A stretch of 64,000 nt of DNA from Mycobacterium sp. SMC-2 (GCF_025263485.1 NZ_CP079863.1:4836001-4900000), one strand, 5' to 3'; shown: positions 21,730-31,697, counted from the stretch's first letter. The notes: a model not told the origin generated them from the sequence alone. Translations and numbers: made by a program.

Positions 21730-22719
21730 TTAGCGCGGCCTCAGAACCTTCATGGGCGGGCGGTCCGCCAGCGACACCGGCGAGGTGTGCTGGGTGTAGC
21801 TGTAACTCTCGGAGTCATCGGCGAAGAACTGCGTCAACCCGACCCCCGAGTCGGGAACCCCGCAGCGGGCGAGCAGGGTGGCGATGACCTGGCGGCTCAT
21901 CGCGCCCAGCTCGGTCAGCGGCCGGTTGCGATGCGCGCGCACACCCAGGTTGACCTGGGCGATCGCGTCCAACCCCAGCCGGTCGAAAGTGTCCAGCAGC
22001 AGGCCGATCTCCACGCCGTAGCCCGGCGCGAACGGCACCGACGTCAGCAGTTCGCGGGTGGCCGCGTACTCCCCGCCGAGCGGCTGCAGGATGCGGCCCA
22101 GCTCCGGTCGCAGCGCGGCGAGCAGCGGCCGGGCCACCAGCTCGGTGACGCGCCCGCCTCCGGTAGCGCCCGCGCCGCCCCCGACGTCCGCGACCTGGAG
22201 GGGCCGCCGGTAGAAGCTCTTGACCAGGTGGACGCCGTCACCCGTGAGCAGCGGGCCCACCAGCCACGGCACGAACATCGGGTGCGGGTCGATCAGGTCG
22301 GAGTCGACGAACACAACGATGTCGCCGCTGGTGGCCGCGAGCGAGCGCCACAGCGCCTCCCCCTTGCCCGGCCGGATCGGCACCTCGGGCAATGCCTGCT
22401 CACGGCTGACGACACGGGCGCCGGCGGCGACGGCGCGGATCTCGGTGTCGTCCGTCGAGCCGGAGTCCAGCACGATTAGCTCGTCGACCAGCCCGTCAAC
22501 CAGCGGTGAGATGCTCTCGACCACCGATTGGATGGTTTCTTCTTCGTCGAGGGCCGGCAGCACCACCGAGATGGTTCGCCCCGCCTTCGCGGCCTCGAGT
22601 TCGGCAACGGTCCAGTTCGGACGGTTCCAGCTGCGGTTGGAAAGCCACGTGTCGCCGGGCCGGGAGGCCGGTACCGCGTCGTCGGTGAGGTCCCCGGCGA
22701 ACAGGTCGGATGCCGTCAT
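21730..22719 (-). CDS. gpgS: GpgS, glucosyl-3-phosphoglycerate synthase (GT81)
   Basis: A 329-aa glycosyltransferase starting methylglucose lipopolysaccharide synthesis by adding glucose from UDP-glucose to 3-phosphoglycerate. Landmarks are SVVLPALDEEETIQSVV, LDSGSTDDTE, the metal-binding DSD motif (residues 139-141 in VFVDSDLIDPHP), GPLLTGDGVHLVKSFYRRP and the acceptor-loop GGEYAATRELL. The family is Mg2+-dependent and retaining. Its ATG overlaps the folP2 stop (ATGA), so the two are coupled. It complements the nearby glgC and glgM in glucan-type polymer metabolism. Confidence 0.95.
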   Translation of the reverse strand: MTASDLFAGDLTDDAVPASRPGDTWLSNRSWNRPNWTVAELEAAKAGRTISVVLPALDEEETIQSVVESISPLVDGLVDELIVLDSGSTDDTEIRAVAAGARVVSREQALPEVPIRPGKGEALWRSLAATSGDIVVFVDSDLIDPHPMFVPWLVGPLLTGDGVHLVKSFYRRPLQVADVGGGAGATGGGRVTELVARPLLAALRPELGRILQPLGGEYAATRELLTSVPFAPGYGVEIGLLLDTFDRLGLDAIAQVNLGVRAHRNRPLTELGAMSRQVIATLLARCGVPDSGVGLTQFFADDSESYSYTQHTSPVSLADRPPMKVLRPR

Positions 22720-23618
22720 GCCAGCCCCCTCACCGTGCGTGTCGGCGGGCGTATTCCCTGGATGGAGGCCACCATTTCGAGCACCCGTCGCGTCTCTGCG
22801 ACCTGGTGCACGCGAAACATCCGCGCACCGGCGGCCGCCGCAAGCGCGGTGGCCGCCAGCGTTCCCTCGAGCCGCTCGGTCAATTCCACCCCCAGAGTCT
22901 CGCCGACGAAGTCCTTGTTACTCAAAGCCATGAGCACAGGCCATCCGGTACTAACAAGATCGCCCAGGTGGCGCAACAACAGCAGCCCGTGGAAGGTGTT
23001 CTTGCCGAAGTCGTGGGCCGGGTCGATGAGCACCCGGTCGCGGGCCACCCCGCGGGCGACTGCGCGCTCGGCGGCGGTGGTGACCTGGCGAATGACGTCG
23101 TCGACCACGCCGCGCGTGGTGGTGCCGTAGCTCACCCGGAACGGACGCGTGCGGGGCAGCGCGCCGCCGGTGTGCGAGCACACCAGGCCGGCACCGAACT
23201 CCGCGGCGACCTCGGCCAAGGCCGGGTCGATGCCGCCCCAGGTGTCGTTGATCAGGTCCGCCCCCGCCGCGCACGCCACCTTGGCCACCTCGGAGCGCCA
23301 GGTGTCGACGCTGATCAGCTGGTCCGGGTAGGCGCCGCGCAGCCATTCGATGAACGGGATCAACCGCGCGATCTCGGTGTCGGCGTCAACCTCCTGCCCC
23401 GGGCCGGCCTTGACCCCGCCGACGTCGATGACGTCGGCGCCCTCGGCGATGGCCCGGTGTGCGGCGGCCCGGGCGGCCTCGTCGCTGAAGGTCGCACCCT
23501 TGTCGTAGAACGAGTCCGGGGTGCGGTTGACGATCGCCATGATCAGCGGGCGATCGCCGGCGACCGGACGGCCACACCAGGTCGATTGGCCGGCTGACGC
23601 CGACGGTGTCGAATGCAC
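22716..23618 (-). CDS. folP2: FolP2, dihydropteroate synthase homologue
   Basis: A 300-aa TIM-barrel protein of the DHPS family: MAIVNRTPDSFYDKGATF, then GADVIDVGGVKAGPG, ISVDTWRSEV, DLINDTWGG and DPAHDFGKNTFHGL. In M. tuberculosis FolP1 is the true DHPS, and FolP2 lacks that activity in vitro, so the real reaction is unknown. GTG at 23618 is chosen because it aligns with the annotated start in M. tuberculosis, but no Shine-Dalgarno is visible and a GTG at 23639 is possible. A palindromic repeat separates it from fadD6. Confidence 0.88.
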   Translation of the reverse strand: MHSTPSASAGQSTWCGRPVAGDRPLIMAIVNRTPDSFYDKGATFSDEAARAAAHRAIAEGADVIDVGGVKAGPGQEVDADTEIARLIPFIEWLRGAYPDQLISVDTWRSEVAKVACAAGADLINDTWGGIDPALAEVAAEFGAGLVCSHTGGALPRTRPFRVSYGTTTRGVVDDVIRQVTTAAERAVARGVARDRVLIDPAHDFGKNTFHGLLLLRHLGDLVSTGWPVLMALSNKDFVGETLGVELTERLEGTLAATALAAAAGARMFRVHQVAETRRVLEMVASIQGIRPPTRTVRGLA

Positions 23619-23662
23619 ACGTCTATGGTGCCCGGTCACCGCGCCGGGCGCGCCCGGGGATC

Positions 23663-23738
23663 GAGTGTGCGGCCAGGGCGCGATGTTGCGGCGTGTCGTC
23701 ACCGTCGGCGCACACCCGACGCCGCCAGCGCACACTCA
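23663..23738. repeat. GAGTGTGC/GCACACTC palindromic repeat, copy 1 (between fadD6 and folP2)
   Basis: Outer arms GAGTGTGC (23663-23670) and GCACACTC (23730-23737) are perfect, with inner complementary blocks (GCGGCGT against ACGCCGC). The right arm plus the next base reads TGAGTGTGC on the minus strand, and its first three bases are the fadD6 stop codon. The same layout recurs at 45961-46053 and 46830-46925. Confidence 0.75.
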
Positions 23739-25517
23739 GCCCCGCGGCCGCTTACCGTCGGCCACCTCGTCGGGGTACTCGTCGTAGTACGGCACGTAGC
23801 CCTCGTCGCGGCCGGCCAGCACGTAGAGCGAATCGATGTCGGGTCCGTAGGCCTGCTCGCGCAGCTCCACCTTGCGGCTCTTGAACGTCGTGGTGTGCTC
23901 CAGCGACTCGACCACCCGCACGAACAGCGGCAACGCGTAGACCGGCAGCTGGTCGTACACCGCGCGGGCCAGGGACTTGCCGTCGAACTCGGCGCCGTCG
24001 CGCAGCTTCACCGCGGCCATCCCGGCGCGACCGCCGGTGCGGGGAATCTCGACGCCGAACACCGTGCACTCCTCCACGGACTCGTCGGACCCCAACGCGG
24101 CCTCCACCTGGGTGGTGGCGACGTTCTCGCCCTTCCACCGGAACGTGTCGCCGAGGCGGTCGACGAATGCGGCGTGCCCCATGCCCTGCGGGCTCATCAC
24201 GTCACCGGAGTTGAACCACACGTCACCCTCACGAAACGCGTTGCGCACCAACTTCTTTTCGCTCGACTCCTTGTCGGTGTAGCCGTCGAACGGCTGCAGC
24301 CGGTTGACCGGGCTGAGCAGCAGGCCGGGCTCCCCGGGGGGCACCCGGCGCACCCGCCCGTCGTCGCCGCGCAGCGGGGCTCCGGTGTCGGGGTCGTACT
24401 CCACGTAGGCCAATGGCATCGGGAAGACGCCGGTCGACCGGGGCACGTTGAAGACGTTGATGAACGCGGTGTTGCCCTCGCTGGAGGCGTAGAACTCGCA
24501 GACGCGGGCGATGTCGAACCGATTCGTGAACTCGTCCCAGATCTCCGGGCGCAGGCCGTTGCCGGCGATCACCCGCACCCGGTGCGCCCGGTCGGTGACT
24601 TTGCGTGGCTGGTTGAGCAGATACCGGCAGATCTCCCCGATGTAGATGAACGCCGTGGCTTCTGCGGCGATGACCTCATCCCAGAACTTCGACGCCGAGA
24701 ACGAGCGGCCCAGCGCCAGCGTCGCGCCCGAGTTGATCACCGACGACAACGCGACGGTCAGCGCGTTGTTGTGGTACAGCGGCAGGCAGCTGTACAGCGT
24801 GTCGGAGCTCTTCAGCCGCAACCCCATGCCGCCGAACGCCGCCAGCGCCTTCAGCCACCGCAGGTGGGTCATGACGCTGGCCTTGGGGAATCCCGTTGTG
24901 CCCGAGGTGAAGATGTAGAACGCGGTGTCCCTGGCCTGCACGGCCGACACCGACGCCGGGTTGGTGGCCGGCGCGCTGACGGCGAATCGCTCCAGGTCTT
25001 CCACGGTCATGGTCTCCGTGTCGCCCGCGCCGCCGCACTCGGCCACCGCGCTGACCAGGTCCGTCTCGGCGATCAACACCTTGGCGTTCAGCAGACCCAG
25101 GCTGTGCGCCAACACCTCGCCGCGCTGGTGGTAGTTCAGCATCCCGGCGACCGCGCCACACTTGACGGCGGCCAGCATCGCCAGCACCGCGTTGGGCGAG
25201 TTGCGCAGCATGATCGCGACGACGTCGCCGTGGCCGACGCCGTGCGCGGCCAACACCGCGGCGTACCTGTTGGCGGCGGCGTTGGCGTCGCGGTAGGTCA
25301 GTTCCTGATCGCCGAACCGCAAGAAGATCCGATCGCCGTAGCGGGCGGCCCGTTCCTGGAACACCATGCCGATCGACTTCTTCGAACCCGGCTGGGCCAG
25401 CAGCCCGGTCATCGCCCCGCGCACTATCACCGGCATGTCGGCCAGCAGCCCCGGCGCCCGAGATGCGATATCGGTCAATTTGACCGCGGTGCGCGCTCCC
25501 CCGTCGTGATCGGCCAC
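23736..25517 (-). CDS. fadD6: FadD6, fatty-acyl/very-long-chain acyl-CoA synthetase
   Basis: A 593-aa ANL-superfamily acyl-CoA synthetase of the FATP/FadD6 type. The AMP-binding P-loop is FYIFTSGTTGFPKASV. Later motifs include YASSEGNTAF, FNSGDVM and DRLGDTFRWKGENV, and the C-terminal domain ends with FKSRKVELREQAYG. It activates long-chain fatty acids with ATP and CoA, and FadD6/FadD13-like enzymes are often peripheral membrane proteins. GTG at 25517 is chosen by homology and has GAGGGA 4 nt upstream. Its stop lies in the end of a palindromic repeat. Confidence 0.92.
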   Translation of the reverse strand: MADHDGGARTAVKLTDIASRAPGLLADMPVIVRGAMTGLLAQPGSKKSIGMVFQERAARYGDRIFLRFGDQELTYRDANAAANRYAAVLAAHGVGHGDVVAIMLRNSPNAVLAMLAAVKCGAVAGMLNYHQRGEVLAHSLGLLNAKVLIAETDLVSAVAECGGAGDTETMTVEDLERFAVSAPATNPASVSAVQARDTAFYIFTSGTTGFPKASVMTHLRWLKALAAFGGMGLRLKSSDTLYSCLPLYHNNALTVALSSVINSGATLALGRSFSASKFWDEVIAAEATAFIYIGEICRYLLNQPRKVTDRAHRVRVIAGNGLRPEIWDEFTNRFDIARVCEFYASSEGNTAFINVFNVPRSTGVFPMPLAYVEYDPDTGAPLRGDDGRVRRVPPGEPGLLLSPVNRLQPFDGYTDKESSEKKLVRNAFREGDVWFNSGDVMSPQGMGHAAFVDRLGDTFRWKGENVATTQVEAALGSDESVEECTVFGVEIPRTGGRAGMAAVKLRDGAEFDGKSLARAVYDQLPVYALPLFVRVVESLEHTTTFKSRKVELREQAYGPDIDSLYVLAGRDEGYVPYYDEYPDEVADGKRPRG

Positions 25518-25584
25518 GTCGTCCCTCGATTCTGCGTAACAACCCGGCGACAGCCTAGTCGGGGTAGCGCGTTGGCCGGCGCGC

Positions 25585-26127
25585 TCAATCGGGCGCACAC
25601 GCCTCCACGGCGGCGCTCACCTTGTCGACCAGCAACAACCGGTCCATCGCCGGTTGCGAGACGTACCCGCTGTCGAGCAGCCCGCACAGCCAGAGCCACA
25701 GCCCTTCGTAGTGCCCCAGGGGATCGAGCAAGACGATGGGTTTGCGGTGCAGGCCGAGGTAGCCCGTGGTCCACGCGTCCAGCAATTCGTCCAGGGTGCC
25801 CACGCCGCCGGGGAGGACGATGAACGCATCGGAGCGCTCTTCCATGGCGTGCTTGCGCTCGTGCATGGTCTCGGTGACGATCAGCTCGTCGGCGTCGGTG
25901 TCGGCGATCTCGACGCGCATCAGGATTTGCGGAATGACGCCGACGGTCCGGCCCCCGCGGGCGCGGGCCGCGGTCGCCACCGCGCCCATCGCCGAGACGC
26001 GGCCGCCACCCCACACCAGGGTCCAGCCGCGCTCGGCGATCGCCTCACCGAGTTCGGCAGCGACCGCAAGCAATTCGGGATGTTGGGGGCCAGACGCGCA
26101 GTACACACACACCGCCCAGTCGCGCAT
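25585..26127 (-). CDS. LOG-family cytokinin riboside 5'-monophosphate phosphoribohydrolase
   Basis: A 181-aa Rossmann-fold enzyme of the LOG family, matching Rv1205. It shows GWTLVWGGGRVSAMGAVA, TMHERKHAMEERSDAFIVLPGGVGTLDEL (the catalytic Arg/Glu PGGxGTxxE motif) and a conserved C-terminus. LOG enzymes release active cytokinin bases from riboside monophosphates. In M. tuberculosis the product's aldehyde breakdown is linked to nitric-oxide sensitivity of proteasome mutants. ATG at 26127 follows TACCTT (minus strand, 26140-26135) by 7 nt, suggesting a leaderless mRNA. Its promoter is divergent from the STAND ATPase. Confidence 0.9.
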   Translation of the reverse strand: MRDWAVCVYCASGPQHPELLAVAAELGEAIAERGWTLVWGGGRVSAMGAVATAARARGGRTVGVIPQILMRVEIADTDADELIVTETMHERKHAMEERSDAFIVLPGGVGTLDELLDAWTTGYLGLHRKPIVLLDPLGHYEGLWLWLCGLLDSGYVSQPAMDRLLLVDKVSAAVEACAPD

Positions 26128-26134
26128 ACAACGA

Positions 26135-26181
26135 AAGGTAGACCAAGCTTGCTGCGGGCTGCACGCCGCGCGCAATAAAAT
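26135..26181. promoter_or_regulatory. Divergent leaderless promoters of the LOG and STAND ATPase genes
   Basis: TACCTT on the minus strand (26140-26135) ends 7 nt before the LOG-family ATG. TAAAAT on the plus strand (26176-26181) ends 6 nt before the ATG at 26188. Both fit mycobacterial -10 elements with transcription starting at the first base of the start codon. The start codons are only 60 bp apart. Confidence 0.6.
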
Positions 26182-26187
26182 CCGGCG

Positions 26188-28314
26188 ATGCCGATTCGAT
26201 GGAACGTCCCCCAGCACGCCTCGGCCTTGGAGCGGCTGGGCGCGGCGCTGGCGGCCGGCAGGGGGGCCGTCGTGCTCGGACCGGACGGCTGCGGCAAGTC
26301 CACGTTGGCCCGGCTGGCCGCCGAAGACTTCGGCCGGCGCCATCCCGGCACGCGCGTCCGCTGGGTGACCGGCACCCCGACCGAACGCGCGGTCCCCTTC
26401 GGCGCCTTCGGCCACCTGGTGCAGATCGCCGACATCGGCAAGCCGGCCGCGCTGTTGCGCGCCGCGAGAGCATCGCTGGACGGTGACGACCTGCTGCTCC
26501 TCGTCGACGACGCCCACGACCTGGACGTCCTATCGGCCACGCTGGTGTACCAGTTGGCGCTGGCCGGCGCGGCCAGGATGATCGTCACCGGCCGCGCCGA
26601 GTCGGCTCCCGAGGCCATCGCGGCGCTGTGGGCCGACGGCCTGCTCCCCCGGATCGACATCGAACCGCCGGGCGACATGACCACGCCGGCCGAGGTCGAC
26701 GCGTTCCTCGCCGAGATACCCGCCCCGGCCCGGCCGGTGCTGGAATACCTGGCCGTCGCCGAGCCCTTGTCCCTCGCCGACCTCAGCGCCCTGACCGGCG
26801 CGGACGCGGTTCGCCAGGCGGCGGATTGCGGCGCGGTGGAGACGCGGGCGCGCGGCGGAGCCGCGGATGAGCCGGTGGTGTACACGGCCCACCCGCTCTT
26901 CGCCGAGCGGGTGCGCGCCGCGCTCGGCGGCGATGGGGCGCGGCAACGGCGCACCGAATTGGTGCGGCTGCTCTCGCAGCACCCGTCGGACCACCTCAGC
27001 GACCGGCTGCGGCTGGCCTTCCTCGCCCTCGACAGCGACGCCCCCCAACCCACGGCCGAGGTGGTGGCCGCCGCCCAGCAGGCGCTGCGGCTGGGCGACC
27101 TCGCCCTGGGCGAACGACTCGCCCGCTCGGCGCTGGACCGGTCCGCCGGGCTGGCGGCGCGGCTGGCGCTGGCGCACGCCCTGGCCTGGCGGGGCCGCGG
27201 ACGCGAGGCGGACGCTGTGCTGGCCGGCCTGGACCCCACCGCGTTGACCGAGGCCGCGCTGATGGACTGGACGCTGCTGCGGGCGGCCAACCAGTTCTGG
27301 ATGCTCAGCGAGCCCGAGCGGGCGACCGCGTTTCTGCGCACCATCCGCAACCGGATCACCGATCCGGGCGCGCGCACCACCCTCGACGCGCTGAGCGCCA
27401 CGTTCGCCATGAACGCCGGCAACGTCGGGCATGCCGTGAAGGTCGCGGGCGAGGTGCTGGCCGCACCGGACGCCGACGACCAGGCGGTGGCCTGGGCCGC
27501 CAGCGCGGCGGCGCTGTGCGCGGCGCGGCAAGGGCGTTTCGACGAGGTCGAGCCGCTGGCCCAGCGTGCCCTGGCCGCCGAACATCCCGGATTGCTGCGC
27601 TTCACGATCGGGTTGGGGCAGACCACCGCGTTGCTGATGGCCGGCCGGCTCGAGGCGGCCCGCGAACTCGCCCAGCAGTTCACCGATTTCGCGGAGCTGC
27701 AGCAACCGGGTCGCGCTATCGGTGAGGTGCTGCTGGCCCATGTGCTGCTCGTCGACGGTGAGTTCGCCCGAGCGGCAGCGCTACTCGGCCCGGCGGCCGC
27801 CACGTTGGAACGCACCGGCTATTCGTGGGGGCCGCTGTCGTTGACGCTGCTGGCCACCGCGCTGGCCCAGCAGGGGGACATCGCCGCCGCGGGAAAGACG
27901 TTGGCCAGGGCCGAATCCCGGCACGGCACCAAGTCGGCGCTGTTCGCGCCGGAGCTCGGCGTGGCGCGGGCGTGGCGGCTGGCCTCGATGCGTGACGCGC
28001 ACGGCGCGGTGGCCGCCGCCCGCGATGCCGCCCGGATGGCCGAACGCGGCGGGCAGGGAGCCGTGGCGGTGCGCGTCTGGCACGAGGCCGTACGGCTGGG
28101 TGACATCCGTGCGGCCGATCCGCTGGCCCGGCTCTGCGATGAGATCCATTGTGCCGCGGCAAAACTCGCACTCGCCCACGCGCAGGCGCTGGCGGCCGGC
28201 GACGATGCGGCGCTGCTGGCGGTGTCGGACGACCTCACGGCGGTGGGGATGCGCGCGGCGGCCGCCGACGCCGCCGCGCAGGCCCGGCGGTGCGGGGTCG
28301 CCAGCCCCAGCTAG
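26188..28314 (+). CDS. STAND/LuxR-type ATPase without a DNA-binding domain (Rv1204c-type)
   Basis: A 708-aa P-loop ATPase. Walker A is GPDGCGKST (residues 31-39) and Walker B is [10 protein letters not shown] (102-111). Helical TPR-like repeats fill the rest up to the C-terminus. This is the plan of large LuxR/MalT-type regulators, but it ends at [14 protein letters not shown] where such proteins usually continue into the LuxR helix-turn-helix, so it probably acts through partners. It is longer than I recall for Rv1204c (562 aa). The mRNA is probably leaderless, and its stop overlaps the convergent dapE stop by 4 nt. Confidence 0.83.
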   Translation: MPIRWNVPQHASALERLGAALAAGRGAVVLGPDGCGKSTLARLAAEDFGRRHPGTRVRWVTGTPTERAVPFGAFGHLVQIADIGKPAALLRAARASLDGDDLLLLVDDAHDLDVLSATLVYQLALAGAARMIVTGRAESAPEAIAALWADGLLPRIDIEPPGDMTTPAEVDAFLAEIPAPARPVLEYLAVAEPLSLADLSALTGADAVRQAADCGAVETRARGGAADEPVVYTAHPLFAERVRAALGGDGARQRRTELVRLLSQHPSDHLSDRLRLAFLALDSDAPQPTAEVVAAAQQALRLGDLALGERLARSALDRSAGLAARLALAHALAWRGRGREADAVLAGLDPTALTEAALMDWTLLRAANQFWMLSEPERATAFLRTIRNRITDPGARTTLDALSATFAMNAGNVGHAVKVAGEVLAAPDADDQAVAWAASAAALCAARQGRFDEVEPLAQRALAAEHPGLLRFTIGLGQTTALLMAGRLEAARELAQQFTDFAELQQPGRAIGEVLLAHVLLVDGEFARAAALLGPAAATLERTGYSWGPLSLTLLATALAQQGDIAAAGKTLARAESRHGTKSALFAPELGVARAWRLASMRDAHGAVAAARDAARMAERGGQGAVAVRVWHEAVRLGDIRAADPLARLCDEIHCAAAKLALAHAQALAAGDDAALLAVSDDLTAVGMRAAAADAAAQARRCGVASPS

Positions 28315-29375
28315 CCGCCCAGGTAGCCGCGCAGCATGTCCACCGCGGCGGTGATGTTGACGACGGGGACGCTCTCGTCGCTGCGGTGCGCCAGGTTGGG
28401 ATCGCCCGGGCCGAAGTTGACCGCCGGGATACCCAACGCGGCGAAACGGGCGACGTCGGTCCAGCCGTACTTGGCCCGTACCCGTCCCCCGGCGGCCTCG
28501 ACCAGGGCCTTGGCCGCGGGCTGGGACAGCCCGGGCAGCGCGCCCGCGGCGGCGTCGGTCTGCTCGATGTGCACGTCGAGCCCGTCGAACACCTCGTGCA
28601 CGTGCTGCAGCGCCGCCGCCACCGACCGGTCGGGGGCGAAGCGGAAGTTGACCGTGACCGCGGCCGCATCCGGGATCACGTTGCCCGCCACGCCGCCGTC
28701 GATACGGACGGCCGACAGGCCCTCGCGGTACTCGCACCCGTCGATGTCCACGGTGCGCGCCGAGTACGCGGTTAGCCGATCCAGCACGGCGCCCAGTTTG
28801 TGAATCGCGTTGTCGCCCAGCCACGGTCGCGCCGAGTGGGCGCGCGTCCCGGTCGCCGAGATCACGACGCGCAGCGTGCCCTGGCAGCCGGCTTCGATGT
28901 AGCCGCCGGTGGGTTCGCCCAGGATGGCCACATCGGCGGCTAGCCAGTCGGGCAACTCCCGCTCGATGCGGCCCAAACCGTTTGCCGCCGCGTCGATTTC
29001 CTCGCAGTCGTACATCACCAGGGTCAGGTCGTGGACCGGTTCGGCCACGGTCGCGGCCAGGTGCAGGAAGACCGCGTCGCCGGATTTCATGTCCGCGGCG
29101 CCGCAGCCATACAGGTTGCCGTCCTCGCGGCGGCTGGGCAGGTTGCCGGCGACCGGGACGGTGTCCAGGTGCCCGGCCAGCAGGACCCGCGACGGACGCT
29201 GGCGCCGGGTGCGCGCCAGGACGGCGTTGCCGTTGCGAACGATCTCGAAGCCGGAGGTCTGGGCGCGTAGCGCGGCCTCCACCTCGTCGGCCAGGCGCGC
29301 CTCGTCCCGCGATTCGCTGGGGATGTCGACCAACGCCGCGGTCAGCTCGATCGGGTCCCCGCGCAAGTCCAGCAC
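28311..29375 (-). CDS. dapE: DapE, succinyl-diaminopimelate desuccinylase
   Basis: A 354-aa M20-family metallohydrolase, exactly the M. tuberculosis length. Zinc-site motifs are [24 protein letters not shown], the catalytic YDCEEID and ILGEPTGG. The dimerisation domain is in the middle ([19 protein letters not shown]) and the last ligand is near NLAHRSDE. It removes succinate from N-succinyl-LL-DAP for meso-DAP and lysine. GTG at 29375 is 7 nt from TAACCT (minus strand), so leaderless. It is divergent from dapD, which makes the precursor. Confidence 0.95.
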   Translation of the reverse strand: MLDLRGDPIELTAALVDIPSESRDEARLADEVEAALRAQTSGFEIVRNGNAVLARTRRQRPSRVLLAGHLDTVPVAGNLPSRREDGNLYGCGAADMKSGDAVFLHLAATVAEPVHDLTLVMYDCEEIDAAANGLGRIERELPDWLAADVAILGEPTGGYIEAGCQGTLRVVISATGTRAHSARPWLGDNAIHKLGAVLDRLTAYSARTVDIDGCEYREGLSAVRIDGGVAGNVIPDAAAVTVNFRFAPDRSVAAALQHVHEVFDGLDVHIEQTDAAAGALPGLSQPAAKALVEAAGGRVRAKYGWTDVARFAALGIPAVNFGPGDPNLAHRSDESVPVVNITAAVDMLRGYLGG

Positions 29376-29382
29376 GGGTCCC

Positions 29383-29413
29383 AGGTTATCCGCTGCCCAG
29401 CGGCAAGTAACCT
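29383..29413. promoter_or_regulatory. Divergent leaderless promoters of dapE and dapD
   Basis: The two starts are only 45 bp apart and each has an identical TAACCT -10-like hexamer exactly 7 nt upstream: 29388-29383 on the minus strand for dapE and 29408-29413 on the plus strand for dapD. The two promoters must share DNA, so the two lysine-pathway genes are probably co-controlled. Confidence 0.6.
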
Positions 29414-29420
29414 GACCGCC

Positions 29421-30365
29421 GTGACTGGAGCTGTAGGCATCGGGCTGGCGACGCTGGCCGCCGACGGATCGATCCTCGACACGTGGTTCCCCGCACCGGA
29501 ACTGACCGAGTCGGGCACCAGCGGTACTTCGCGCCTCGCCCTGTCGGACGTTCCCCCGGAGCTGGCCGCGCTGACCGGGCGCGACGAGGACCGCGGCACC
29601 GAAAGCGTCGCCGTGCGAACGGTCATCGGCTCGCTCGACGACGTGGCCGCCGACGCCTACGACGCCTACCTGCGGCTGCATCTGCTGTCGCACCGGTTGG
29701 TGGCGCCGCACGGGCTGAACGCCGGCGGCCTGTTCGGGGTATTGACCAATGTGGTGTGGACTAACCGCGGACCGTGCGCCATCGACGGGTTCGAGGCGGT
29801 CCGCGCGCGGCTGCGCCGGCACGGCCCGGTGACCGTCTACGGCATCGACAAGTTCCCCCGCATGGTGGACTACGTCGTGCCCAGCGGGGTGCGCATCGCC
29901 GACGCCGACCGGGTGCGGCTGGGCGCCCACCTGGCGCCGGGGACGACGGTGATGCACGAGGGCTTCGTCAACTACAACGCGGGCACGCTGGGCGCGTCGA
30001 TGGTGGAGGGCCGCATCTCGGCCGGCGTGGTGGTGGGCGACGGATCCGATATCGGCGGCGGCGCGTCGATCATGGGCACGCTGTCCGGCGGCGGCACGGA
30101 AGTCATCTCGATCGGCAAGCGCTGCCTGCTCGGTGCCAACGCGGGGCTGGGCATCTCGCTGGGCGACGACTGCATCGTCGAAGCCGGCCTCTACGTGACC
30201 GCGGGAACCAAGGTGGCCACGCCCGACGGCCAGGTGCGCAAGGCGCTGGAGCTGTCCGGCGGCAACAACCTGCTGTTTCGCCGCAACTCCGTCACCGGGG
30301 CCGTCGAGGTGGTGGCCCGCGGCGGTCAGGGCATCGCCCTCAACGAGGATCTGCACGCCAACTGA
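29421..30365 (+). CDS. dapD: DapD, tetrahydrodipicolinate N-succinyltransferase
   Basis: A 314-aa trimeric acyltransferase that adds succinyl from succinyl-CoA to tetrahydrodipicolinate, the step before DapC and DapE in meso-DAP/lysine synthesis. It carries [17 protein letters not shown] and a left-handed beta-helix ([43 protein letters not shown]), then [20 protein letters not shown] at 29421 is 7 nt downstream of TAACCT (29408-29413), supporting a leaderless start. Confidence 0.95.
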   Translation: MTGAVGIGLATLAADGSILDTWFPAPELTESGTSGTSRLALSDVPPELAALTGRDEDRGTESVAVRTVIGSLDDVAADAYDAYLRLHLLSHRLVAPHGLNAGGLFGVLTNVVWTNRGPCAIDGFEAVRARLRRHGPVTVYGIDKFPRMVDYVVPSGVRIADADRVRLGAHLAPGTTVMHEGFVNYNAGTLGASMVEGRISAGVVVGDGSDIGGGASIMGTLSGGGTEVISIGKRCLLGANAGLGISLGDDCIVEAGLYVTAGTKVATPDGQVRKALELSGGNNLLFRRNSVTGAVEVVARGGQGIALNEDLHAN

Positions 30366-30371
30366 GCGCGG

Positions 30372-31697
30372 CTATACCTCGGCGGCGACCTTCTCCGCGG
30401 TCGGGGCGGCGCCAAGCGCGGCTCCGCTGGTTTCGGGCAGCAGATAGACGGACACAAAACTGGCCACCACGAGGGTGGCCATCATGAGCCCGATCGCCCA
30501 GCCGCCGTAGGTCGCCCGCAGCGTGCCCGCGGCCAGCGGCGGCACCGCCGCGCCGAGGATGCCGGCAAGGTTCATCGCCACCGCGGCGCCGCTGTAGCGG
30601 TAGCGAGTGGCGAACAGTTCGGGAACGAAGGCCCCCGTCGGCCCGTTGGCCACCGCCGCGGCGGCGAACATGCCGAGGACGGCGACCGCGTACAACACCG
30701 GCTTGCGGGTGTCCAGCAGCGGGATGACCGCGAACGCCCACGGCAGGCACGCCGCCAGCCCGCATAACATCACCCGGCGGCGCCCGACTCGGTCGGAGAT
30801 CCACGCCGAGAACGACACGCAGGCCATGCTGGTGAGCCCGCCGAGGGCCCCGACGCCCCAGATGAAGCTGCGCGAGTACCCCAGATGGTTGTGGGCGTAC
30901 ATGACGAGGAAGGTGTTGCCCAGGTACACGAAGCCCATACCGCCCACAAAGACGCCCGCGACCAGCACGATCTCACGCCGCTGGAACCGCAACAGCTCCG
31001 CGAGCGGCGCCTTGGGCACCAGGTTGCGGACCTTCTCCTCGACGAACAGCGGGGTCTCGTCGATGTTCAGTCGTACGTACAAGGCGATCCCGATCAGCCC
31101 GCTGCTGATCAGGAACGGCACCCGCCATCCCCACTCCATGAACGCGGGGCTTTTCTCGCCCATAGTGAGGTCGACGGCGAGAAAGGTCAGGCTGGCAAGG
31201 ATCCCGGCGGTGCCACCGCCGAGCAGGGTGAACATGCCGTACCAGCCGCGCTTGCCGGGCGGGGCGTACTCGGCGCTCAGCAGGACGGACCCCGCCCATT
31301 CTCCGCCGACGGCGAACCCCTGTAACAGCCGCAGCCCGATGAGGATCAACGGTGCGGCGATGCCGATCGACGCCGTGCCGGGGACCATCCCCACGCTCAC
31401 CGTCGACGCGCCCATGATCAGCAGCGTGGCGACCAGCGTCTTCTTGCGGCCGAGCCGGTCCCCGAAGTAGCCGAAGACGGCCGCGCCCAGCGGGCGCGAC
31501 AGGAACGCCGTCGCGAACGTCGCCAGCGAGGCGATGGTGGCCAGCGTCGGGCCGAGGCGCGGGAAGAACACCGTGGGAAACACCAGTGCCGCCGCGGTCC
31601 CGTAAATGAGGAAGTCGTAGAACTCGATGGCCGAGCCCACGAGGCAGGCGGCCGCTATCCGCCGCATGGGGGTGGTGGGCCGAGTCAGCTCACCCAT
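30372..31697 (-). CDS. MFS transporter, metabolite:H+ symporter family
   Basis: A 441-aa major-facilitator protein with twelve predicted membrane segments. The N-terminus (SAIEFYDFLIYGTAAALVFPTVFF) and the loop-2 motif FGYFGDRLGRKKTLV are typical of the MHS family (dicarboxylate, shikimate, proline/betaine or alpha-ketoglutarate symporters). GLRLLQGFAVGGEWAGSVLLSAEYAP is another hallmark. The substrate is not predictable. It occupies the position of Rv1200 next to dapD. It is convergent with dapD, with only 6 bp between stops. Confidence 0.88.
   Translation of the reverse strand: MGELTRPTTPMRRIAAACLVGSAIEFYDFLIYGTAAALVFPTVFFPRLGPTLATIASLATFATAFLSRPLGAAVFGYFGDRLGRKKTLVATLLIMGASTVSVGMVPGTASIGIAAPLILIGLRLLQGFAVGGEWAGSVLLSAEYAPPGKRGWYGMFTLLGGGTAGILASLTFLAVDLTMGEKSPAFMEWGWRVPFLISSGLIGIALYVRLNIDETPLFVEEKVRNLVPKAPLAELLRFQRREIVLVAGVFVGGMGFVYLGNTFLVMYAHNHLGYSRSFIWGVGALGGLTSMACVSFSAWISDRVGRRRVMLCGLAACLPWAFAVIPLLDTRKPVLYAVAVLGMFAAAAVANGPTGAFVPELFATRYRYSGAAVAMNLAGILGAAVPPLAAGTLRATYGGWAIGLMMATLVVASFVSVYLLPETSGAALGAAPTAEKVAAEV

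Noticed and set aside
25920..27815. 631-aa ORF opposite the STAND ATPase and LOG genes
   Set aside because: It is an antisense shadow with Ser/Arg/Ala-biased composition and no domain signature, as is usual in high-GC DNA.
29376..30356. Long N-terminal extension of DapE
   Set aside because: It is antisense to dapD, and DapE homology and a leaderless promoter both place the start at 29375.
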